Shown piece after piece: positions 43,272 through 49,962 of a stretch of 49,962 nucleotides of DNA; the stretch's first letter is position 1, and each line of letters starts with the position of its first letter. The DNA is taken from NCBI GenBank assembly GCA_040880545.1, contig JBBDIE010000015.1:1-49962 (forward strand). The letters run 5' to 3'. This DNA is from M55B112 sp040880545. GTDB taxonomy: Bacteria > Bacteroidota > Bacteroidia > Bacteroidales > GCA-2748055. The notes below the pieces were generated by a model. That model saw only the letters and a list, made by a program, of their open reading frames with translations, searched no databases and was not told the DNA's origin. A program made the translations under genes and the position numbers.

Positions 43272-45503
43272 CTAATTATCCATAGTAAATTTTGCCTTGA
43301 TAAGATCCGAGGAGTTCCTCCCGACGAACAGATGAAAATCTCCCGGTTCTGCTCCAAATGTCATATCAGCCCTGTAAAATTTCAGATCTTCCTCAGTAAT
43401 GGTGAAGGTAACTGTTTGCTGCTCCCCGGGTGCAAGATTGATCTTTGTGAATCCTTTTAGCTCCTTCACCGGTCGTGTAACACTTCCTACAAGGTCGCGA
43501 ATGTAAAGTTGTACGACCTCTTTTCCCTCGTATGGTCCTGCATTGGTAATATTAACCGATACTATTAGTGAATCATCCTTTGCGAAAGAGCTGGAACTGA
43601 GTCGCAGATCATCATATATAAAATCTGTATAACTTAAACCAAATCCGAAAGGGAACAGGGGCTCATTAGGACTATCTATATACCTGGACCTGTACTTTTG
43701 TTCCTGTCCTTCAGGATCATATGGCCTCCCTGTATTTTTCATGTTGTAATGAATCGGGATCTGTCCCACATTTCGGGGAAATGTCATGGTTAGTTTTCCG
43801 GATGGGTTTATCTTCCCAAACAGCGCATCAGCAATGGCACTTGCCCCTTTGGTACCAGGGTACCAGGCTTCAACCATGGCATCCACCATTTCATACTCCT
43901 GTACCAGGGTTAACGGCCTCCCATTCAATACCACCATTACCATGGGTTTATTCAATTTCTTCAGCTCTCTGATCAAATCAGTCTGCGCTTTTGGCAGTCC
44001 GAGCTTTGTCCTGCTTGCAGCCTCTCCCGACCAGTGCCAGGACTCTCCCAAGGCAAGAACGATCACATCCGATTTTCCAGCAGTGGCAATTGCTTCAGCG
44101 ACATCTATCTTGTCGGTCTCATCAATAAACCAGGCCCCCTTCGCATAGGTTGTTTTGTCTTTACCATTTATTTGCTCTATGGCCTGTAGAATTGTCTGAA
44201 TATCTTTCCACTTTCCATCGGCGATCCATGAGCCAAGCAGATCGCGTTGCAATGTTGCATGCGGACCTATTACCGCGACCTTGGTACCCGGCTTAAGAGG
44301 AAGCAGTTTGTCTTTATTTTTTAAGAGCACCAATGACTCAGCTGCCAATTCATAGGCCAGATCCAGATGTTCTTCAGTGGAAAGCAAAGTTTCCTGTCGT
44401 TCTTCATCAAAATACCTGTATGGATCATCGAATAGTCCAAGACTGAATTTACCTTCAAGTACCCACAAAACTGCCTTGTCGATTTGTTCTTCTGTAATTT
44501 TTCCCGACGCAACCAAAGAGCGAAGTTTCACCCTGTAAGCGGAACTCTCCATATCTATATTCACCCCTGCATTAATGGCCAACACTGCTGCTTCGGCAGT
44601 ATCAGCTGCCACCCCATGCTGGATCATTTCCGTAATCCCGGTATAATCTGTCACAATAAATCCATTAAATCCCCACTCCTTGCGTAAAATATCATTTAAC
44701 AAGTATTTGCTGCCAGTTGCCGGCATTCCGTCAACCTCATTAAAGGAAGTCATGACTGAACCAGCACCGGCTTCAATAGCTGCTTTAAAGGGAGGCAGGT
44801 ATACCTCTCGGAGAACACGGTCCGACATATCCACTGTATGGTAATCCCTTCCGGCCTGCGGAGCCCCGTAAGCAGCATAGTGTTTAACACAAGCAAGTAA
44901 TGTATTATTGGCAGTAAGATCGTCACCCTGAAATCCCCTTACTTTTGCCTTTGCTATTACATTTCCCAGGTAAGTATCCTCTCCCGTTGATTCAGCTACC
45001 CTGCCCCAGCGCGGATCAAAGGAGATATCCACCATGGGTGCAAAGGTCCAGTTAACCCCGCAGGCTGAAGCTTCAACTGCCGCAACCCTGGCTGCTTTTT
45101 CTATCAGCTCCGGGTTCCAACTGGCTGCTTCACCCAATGATATGGGAAACGTGGTACGATAGCCATGAATTACATCATAACCAAACAGCAGTGGAATTCC
45201 AAGCCTGCTTTCATTTACTGCGAGCTCCTGTAATTTTCTGTTAAAACTAACCTCATGGGCATTGAAAATAGCTCCACATGACCCGTCCTTAATGTATCGT
45301 TCACTATCATTGGAAACCACAGGTCCGGTAACATCCCAATGACTGGTATAAGCCACAAGCTGTCCTATTTTCTCATCCAGGGTCATCTGCTTCAACAACT
45401 CTTCTGCGTCCTCCTTATAGGGTCTTTTATCTGCTTCTGATCCGCGGGGGATACAGCTGTTACAAAGAAAAACCAACAGAATTAAAATCCCAGGTACTCT
45501 CAT
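43272..45503 (-). CDS. GH3 beta-glucosidase lipoprotein (probable beta-1,2-glucosidase)
   Basis: A 743-residue lipoprotein (lipobox CNSC) with the three GH3 domains: a (beta/alpha)8 barrel (residues about 30-380), an (alpha/beta)6 sandwich (390-600) and a fibronectin-III-like C-terminus. The nucleophile is D286 in GFNGFIVTDYTG. The acid/base is a Glu in GESWHWSGEAASR. The KHY and RDYHTVDMSDRVLREVYLPPF substrate motifs are intact. In Bacteroides thetaiotaomicron a GH3 gene (BT_3567) next to a GH144 gene encodes a beta-1,2-glucosidase; the same pairing here suggests cleavage of sophoro-oligosaccharides to glucose. Its start is 10 bases from the stop of the upstream GH144 gene, so they are one operon. 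Confidence 0.88.
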   Translation of the reverse strand: MRVPGILILLVFLCNSCIPRGSEADKRPYKEDAEELLKQMTLDEKIGQLVAYTSHWDVTGPVVSNDSERYIKDGSCGAIFNAHEVSFNRKLQELAVNESRLGIPLLFGYDVIHGYRTTFPISLGEAASWNPELIEKAARVAAVEASACGVNWTFAPMVDISFDPRWGRVAESTGEDTYLGNVIAKAKVRGFQGDDLTANNTLLACVKHYAAYGAPQAGRDYHTVDMSDRVLREVYLPPFKAAIEAGAGSVMTSFNEVDGMPATGSKYLLNDILRKEWGFNGFIVTDYTGITEMIQHGVAADTAEAAVLAINAGVNIDMESSAYRVKLRSLVASGKITEEQIDKAVLWVLEGKFSLGLFDDPYRYFDEERQETLLSTEEHLDLAYELAAESLVLLKNKDKLLPLKPGTKVAVIGPHATLQRDLLGSWIADGKWKDIQTILQAIEQINGKDKTTYAKGAWFIDETDKIDVAEAIATAGKSDVIVLALGESWHWSGEAASRTKLGLPKAQTDLIRELKKLNKPMVMVVLNGRPLTLVQEYEMVDAMVEAWYPGTKGASAIADALFGKINPSGKLTMTFPRNVGQIPIHYNMKNTGRPYDPEGQEQKYRSRYIDSPNEPLFPFGFGLSYTDFIYDDLRLSSSSFAKDDSLIVSVNITNAGPYEGKEVVQLYIRDLVGSVTRPVKELKGFTKINLAPGEQQTVTFTITEEDLKFYRADMTFGAEPGDFHLFVGRNSSDLIKAKFTMDN

Positions 45504-45513
45504 ACTTCAAAAT

Positions 45514-46920
45514 TTATTCATAAGTAAATCCCAACCTGTTCAGACCTCTTTGAACATCTTCATTGTTCATAAACAAATTCCAGAAAAGTCCCGACCGGTA
45601 ATTTTCAATCATTACAACGATTGGCCCCTGGTCTATTGCCAGGTACTTTTTCGGGAACCAGTTATGTTCCAGGCTAAATGCATCATAAAACCCATAGGGA
45701 CCCATAAGTTTATCACCCAAATCTTCATAAAAATATCGTGCAACTTTCAATACCTCCTCCGGAGCATAAGGCATGGAAGAGAGAGCCGCTGTAGGCGAGA
45801 TAACTGAAAAATCTCTGTCGGGGCTGTGTCCCGCATAACCCATCAGGTGATTATCTTCTCCACCGAAATCTGGAATAGGCTCTCCCTTCTGTTTCAAAGT
45901 GTTATATCCACGTATGGAATAACTTGAGGTCAAACCCCAGCACGAATCGCCATATCCTACAAATTCGTTTGGATTATCAATACAATATTCCCTGTTGATC
46001 AGCACATGATTCCTGTTATGCCTCCAGTAATCGGCATATCTGTCTTTCAGATTTTTAGGATTTAGTCCGAGGTATGAATAATGTGCCCAGAAAAGTGGGC
46101 CCCCATTGGTTTTTCCACGGTGTTCCAGTTCCAGGGGCATGCCATAAGAGACTCCATCACTTCGTATATCGCCTCCCCTGGCCCAGCCTTCATGATATGC
46201 TTCAGGTGTTATGGGATAATCGGGTGATGAGGACCCCATAACATAGGTTATCAGACATTCATTGTATCCTGTGATTTTATGATTTTTCTCAAACCCGTAA
46301 TTCGGTGACCAGTGCCAGAGCAGTGCAGGCTGTCCGTTCTGGTACCAGTTCCACTCAACACCTTTCCAAAGTTCATTCATCTTATTGGCAAGCGCCTGTT
46401 CCCGTTCATTACCGTTTTTAAAATACTCATATACGGTAACCATTCCCTGTGCCATAAAAGAGGTTTCAACGATATCTCCTCCATCGTCATTCTTACTGAA
46501 TGGTACCGCTTCACCTGTTTCCCCGTTGATCCAGTGTGACCAAGCACCATGAAACCTGTCGGCATCTTCAAGGAATCGGGCAATTTTTATTAAACGGTCG
46601 ACGCCTTCTTCCCTGGTGATAAAGCCCCGTTCAATCCCTGTAAGGATCGCCATTAGCCCAAATCCTCCACCACCACTTGTTACGACATGTTTGTCCTGCT
46701 GGGGATAAATATCGTCCATATGAAATCTTTCCCGGGCCAATCCTGAATTTGGTTCGGCTCCATCCCAGAAATAACGGAAGGTCTGATACTGGATAACTGT
46801 CAACAACGAATCATCGGAAATTTTCTCATTATCTCCATTGGTACCCGGTTTGTTCCTTCCACATTGTGTAACTAAGATTGTCAACAATGATATTGTAAGA
46901 AAAAAGAGATACTTTTTCAT
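45514..46920 (-). CDS. GH144 endo-beta-1,2-glucanase lipoprotein (glycoamylase-like)
   Basis: A 468-residue lipoprotein (lipobox VTQC) consisting almost wholly of the PF10091 (alpha/alpha)6 barrel. Motifs seen are IQYQTFRYFWDGAEPNSGLAR, SGGGGFGLMAILTGIERG, HGAWSHWINGETG, NDDGGDIVETSFMAQG (with the conserved acidic residues), LLWHWSPNYGFEKNHKITG and YAPEEVLKVARYFY. Characterised GH144 enzymes (Chitinophaga and Bacteroides) hydrolyse beta-1,2-glucan to sophoro-oligosaccharides. It is translated just ahead of GH3. It is a clear paralogue of the GH144 gene to the right, lacking that protein's N-terminal Ig domain. Confidence 0.86.
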   Translation of the reverse strand: MKKYLFFLTISLLTILVTQCGRNKPGTNGDNEKISDDSLLTVIQYQTFRYFWDGAEPNSGLARERFHMDDIYPQQDKHVVTSGGGGFGLMAILTGIERGFITREEGVDRLIKIARFLEDADRFHGAWSHWINGETGEAVPFSKNDDGGDIVETSFMAQGMVTVYEYFKNGNEREQALANKMNELWKGVEWNWYQNGQPALLWHWSPNYGFEKNHKITGYNECLITYVMGSSSPDYPITPEAYHEGWARGGDIRSDGVSYGMPLELEHRGKTNGGPLFWAHYSYLGLNPKNLKDRYADYWRHNRNHVLINREYCIDNPNEFVGYGDSCWGLTSSYSIRGYNTLKQKGEPIPDFGGEDNHLMGYAGHSPDRDFSVISPTAALSSMPYAPEEVLKVARYFYEDLGDKLMGPYGFYDAFSLEHNWFPKKYLAIDQGPIVVMIENYRSGLFWNLFMNNEDVQRGLNRLGFTYE

Positions 46921-47053
46921 ATAGTTATTTTTAATTTTTAGAAGTCAGTTTGAACCCACCATGTTAAAATATCCATGCTACCCAATATATCAGGCTGTTT
47001 AAATTGACGATTATTTTATCATGTGTCTTTTATTTCTACGTTTTTCAGGTAAA

Positions 47054-48543
47054 CTAATATGTAAATCCAAGTTTTGTAAGACCTGCCTGCACTTCCGGTG
47101 CCGACATAAAAAGATCCCACAATAACCCTGTTCTGTAATTTTCAATCATCAGTAACATAGGACCCTGATCTATGGCAATATTGGAGGTCCCGAACCAATT
47201 TTCGGTTACATTGAAAGCATCATAAAATCCATAAGGACCCCAGAGTCTGTCTCCCAATTTATAGTAGAAATGCCGCATAGCATCCATTGACTGTTCAGGA
47301 GTAAAAGGAATTGACGACAAGGCAGCGGTTGGGGTGATCACCCCCCTGTCATTGGTTGGTGAATGAGCTGAGTATCCCTTGTTACCATCACTTGCAGTTA
47401 AACCCCAGCAATCTTCGGAATATCCAACGTAACCCCGGGCGTTTACGATGCAATGCTGACGATTTATAAGTGTATGATTCACTGCCTGTTCCCAGTAATT
47501 TGCATACTGATCTTCCATGTTCCTCGGATCGATACCTATAAAGGAATATTGTTCGAAAAACAGTGGACCGCCATAGGAGGGCCCCAGGGGAAGTGTAATT
47601 CCGAAATACTGGTTTCCATTTACCATATTGGGTCCGCCTCCCCATCCAATTTCATAAACCTCTTTTGAAATAGTATGTGTTGTTGAGCTGGCTGCCATCA
47701 CATAAGTGATCAGTGCTTCGTTCCATCCGCGAATCTTGTGATTCTTCTCAAAATCATAATTTGGCGACCAGTGCCATGTGAGGGAATTCTCCCCCTGGGT
47801 ATACCAATCCCACTCAATGGCATCCAGTAATGTGTTAATGTCGGTGATCAGGGCAGCCTCATCTGTTACTGCTTCATTCAGATATTGCCTGACAGTAATA
47901 AGCCCCATGGCCATGTAGGATGTTTCAACCAGGTCACCTCCGTCATCTTTCGAACTAAATGGGTTTACATCTCCGGTTGATCCAGACAACCAGTGTGACC
48001 AGGCACCATGGAACCTGTCGGCCGTTCCCAGGAAATCAACAATAGTGCGAAGTCTGGCAACCCCTTCTTCTCTTGTAATATATCCCCTTTCAATTCCAAC
48101 CGGGATAGCCATAACACCAAATCCGGAGCCCCCAGAAGTAACATTATCTGCAGAGGTATTCCTCTCCCTGTTCAAGCCACTTACCGGATGGGCAAAATCC
48201 CAGAAATATCTAAATGTCTGTACCTGGACAATATTCAACAGTTCTTCATCTGATACTACAGGATATTTGTCCGTAGAATCCAACTGTGTATAAAATTCCA
48301 GTGTATACGCGTCGAATCCTTTCCCAATCTCTTCAGCAAGTCCGCCTGAAATCTTAAAATTGATTCTCCTGTAATAGGGAAGATCTTCAATTACTGTAAC
48401 CTTCAGAACTGAGTCACTAACCTGTGTAACTGTATGATTATAATTAAGGCTCCCCAATAAAACACTGGTATAAGGTTGCAGAACTCCTGCCGCCAATGGC
48501 TCTGAGAATGCAATTTCGATCTCGGGTTGAAATGAAATATTGA
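47054..48543 (-). CDS. GH144 endo-beta-1,2-glucanase with N-terminal Ig-like domain (5' end lost in gap)
   Basis: 495 residues before the gap; the N-terminus lies in it. The open frame continues upstream of the apparent TTG start (48496) as NISFQPEIEIAFSEPLAAGV, showing that a real Ig-like (Big_5 type) domain extends into the missing sequence, so no start can be set. After about 100 residues the PF10091 catalytic barrel begins: VQVQTFRYFWDFAHPVSGLNR, SGGSGFGVMAIPVGIERG, DDGGDLVETSYMAMG, LTWHWSPNYDFEKNHKIRG and YGFYDAFNVTENW. A second GH144 copy in one locus suggests division of labour, for example surface versus periplasmic. The 133-bp space to the next GH144 shows no terminator. Confidence 0.83.
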
Positions 48544-48643
48544 NNNNNNNNNNNNNNNNNNNNNNNNNNNNNNNNNNNNNNNNNNNNNNNNNNNNNNNNN
48601 NNNNNNNNNNNNNNNNNNNNNNNNNNNNNNNNNNNNNNNNNNN
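48544..48643. other. Scaffold gap (100 N)
   Basis: Exactly 100 N. It separates the C-terminus of the LamG lipoprotein from the N-terminus of the GH144 protein. Whether the two are one or two genes cannot be told from this window. Confidence 0.99.
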
Positions 48644-49749
48644 GCATCACCATCATGCCACTGGAATGTACCCATTTTGGTACCATTGATGTAAATGGTT
48701 TTTGTTTGTGCGTTGGCATCAACGGTCCATACAAAATGTGTCCATTTATTCATGGTCATATCGGAAAGATAGGTCCTGTTTAAAGGATCATTAGTATTGA
48801 GCAGTTGGTCAACACCATAGCTCCAACCTGCCTGAACACCAGCTTCAAAATTCACATTAATCTGTGAATTCAACTCTGTCCATGCAGTGGCTTCAGGAAC
48901 TGCCTCAGCGTTATTTCCAACATTCACATGGTTAGAACCTAATTTGTAAAAGATCTCCTGGAATCCATCAGAAGTAGGATCATTTGAGCGACGTCCCATT
49001 TCAAGGAAATACCCTCTTTCAGCTCCCAGGCCAAACATAAACCTGGTCTGTGGATATCCGGTACCTGATCCACCGTCATAGTTTGTAAGCGCTGTTTTAA
49101 ACCACACACTATAAGTGATTGAACCACTGATCAGATCATCTGCAGCACCAACTTCCACGATACTTCCTTCACCGTCGAAATATCCGGCGGATCCGGCAGT
49201 ACCCCTTCTGTCTGCTTCAAAAGTCACGTCCAGAACTTCTGTTACCGTATGTGTTCCGGCCTCATCTTCAATTGTTTCATTATCGAAACTGATGAACAGT
49301 ACCTGTTGATCTTTTTGAGGTACAAAAATACCGGATGTACGGAACGTCAGTGAGTTTCCTGCATAAGCAACCTCATTCATACCCATGATGTTTGATGAAA
49401 GATCAATTGTAAACTGACTGCCATCGGGCCAACCTTCTGTAGGTGTGATCATCACAGAGTCGCCACCTGTTGCCAGGGTATAATCGACTGCCGAATCATC
49501 TTCTGTAAGAGTAATTGCAATATTGGCCTTGGTAACAGTGGCCGGATCAAGGTCGTAAGAGAATACTGCTTTGATAACCGCATCTCCCGGCACATCAGTT
49601 GCAGCTGTAACACCTGCCAGATTTATGTCTCCGGCAGTCAAACTTTCAAGTGTAAAAGTATCTGGTGTTTTATCACAACCAGAGAATAAAGCAAATCCTG
49701 AGATCAGGACCATGCTTATCAGAACATTTAACTTTTTCATTTTTCTCAT
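48644..49749 (-). CDS. LamG/Ig-like surface lipoprotein of the PUL (3' end lost in gap)
   Basis: 368 residues of a lipoprotein (lipobox FSGC; the start may be the ATG at 49749 or the one three codons on at 49740). An Ig-like (Big_5 type) domain (VIKAVFSYDLDPATVTKANI through YAGNSLTFRTSG) is followed by a concanavalin-like LamG domain. The LamG part has GSAGYFDGEGSIVEVGAADD, SITYSVWFKTALT, and WTHFVWTVDANAQTKTIYIN then GTKMGTFQWHD. The C-terminus runs into the gap. Such proteins next to SusD act as surface glycan-binding proteins (SusE/F-like position). It lies 30 bases after the SusD stop, so it is in the same operon. Confidence 0.8.
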
Positions 49750-49779
49750 TTTTTAAAAATTAGTAGTTATTTATTTAAG

Positions 49780-49962
49780 TTAATCAATCCATTGTGGATT
49801 TTGTAGCATATTGCCTTCTGAAAGATCTATTTCGGTTTGCGGAATCGGCATGATTTCATGTTTGCCTTCCACAAAACCCTGTGGACCCAACACTTCTGCC
49901 ATTCTTCCCTGTCTCTGGAGGTCAAAGAACCTTATGGTTTCGAAGGCAAGTTCGTGTCTCCG
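49780..49962 (-). CDS. susD: SusD/RagB-family starch-binding-like protein, C-terminal end
   Basis: The last 60 residues of a SusD-like protein, cut by the window edge: RRHELAFETIRFFDLQRQGR, then FVEGKHEIMPIPQTEIDLS, then MLQNPQWID and a stop at 49780-49782. The pattern (R-x-x-ELAFE-x-x-RFFDL ... IPQxEIDLS ... LxQNPxW) is the universal C-terminus of SusD lipoproteins. It indicates a polysaccharide utilisation locus whose SusC partner lies beyond the right edge of the window. Confidence 0.93.
   Translation of the reverse strand, partial: RRHELAFETIRFFDLQRQGRMAEVLGPQGFVEGKHEIMPIPQTEIDLSEGNMLQNPQWID

Noticed and set aside
48404..49749. A 448-residue LamG protein with a tail beyond the gap
   Set aside because: The part left of the gap in this frame is out of phase with the real GH144/Ig coding frame, so the tail is an artefact.
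1..49962. CRISPR arrays, tRNA or rRNA genes
   Set aside because: No regularly spaced repeats and no recognisable tRNA or rRNA sequence were found by reading both strands.

Overview
The window is a draft scaffold from a Bacteroidota bacterium, probably an environmental Bacteroidales/Marinilabiliales-type glycan degrader. The signs are TAnnTTTG promoter elements, many lipobox lipoproteins, a SusD C-terminus, GH78/GH127/GH144/GH3 enzymes, FtsX-type ABC permeases and a TonB protein. Three runs of exactly 100 N (17317-17416, 29685-29784, 48544-48643) are scaffold gaps. Each interrupts genes, so open frames that read through them are artefacts. No rRNA, tRNA or CRISPR array was recognised.

Layout. 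0-1.2 kb: a secreted heavy-metal-associated (HMA) protein and an outer-membrane-like protein, both minus strand. 1.4-5.3 kb: a PQQ-type beta-propeller protein and a GH127 beta-L-arabinofuranosidase lipoprotein. The GH127 gene is flanked on both sides by unannotated minus-strand remnants of arabinan-active enzymes (a GH51 piece and a GH43 tail), which suggests a decayed arabinan locus. 5.4-7.4 kb: pterin carbinolamine dehydratase, an eIF-2B-family protein and a small membrane protein. 7.4-14.1 kb: GH2 beta-mannosidase, a GH114/TM1410-like protein and a large GH106-like hydrolase. 14.4-21.5 kb: a lipoprotein, a glutamine-synthetase-family protein, NhaA (split by a gap), an RRM RNA-binding protein, a front-end-type fatty-acid desaturase and an HSL-family esterase. 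21.6-29.4 kb: a GH78 rhamnosidase, an ABC permease and a second rhamnosidase-like protein.

29.5-38.4 kb has the makings of an oxidative (3-keto) glycoside pathway: a DoxX fragment, a Gfo/Idh/MocA dehydrogenase, two DUF1080 (3-keto-disaccharide hydrolase family) proteins, an SMP-30 lactonase, an FMN-binding lipoprotein with a flavinylation motif, a D-2-hydroxyacid dehydrogenase and a Tat-type sugar isomerase/epimerase. A 235-bp MITE with 15-bp terminal inverted repeats and a 6-bp target duplication lies at 38565-38799.

38.8-41.3 kb: a Crp/Fnr regulator divergent from a 4Fe-4S protein. A perfect 18-bp palindrome lies between them, at class II activator spacing from a TAnnTTTG box. An ECF sigma factor follows. 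41.4-50 kb (minus strand): an apparent beta-1,2-glucan utilisation locus, SusD (C-terminus only) - LamG/Ig surface lipoprotein - GH144 - GH144 - GH3, with a sulfatase beyond a terminator hairpin. SusC would lie past the right edge.
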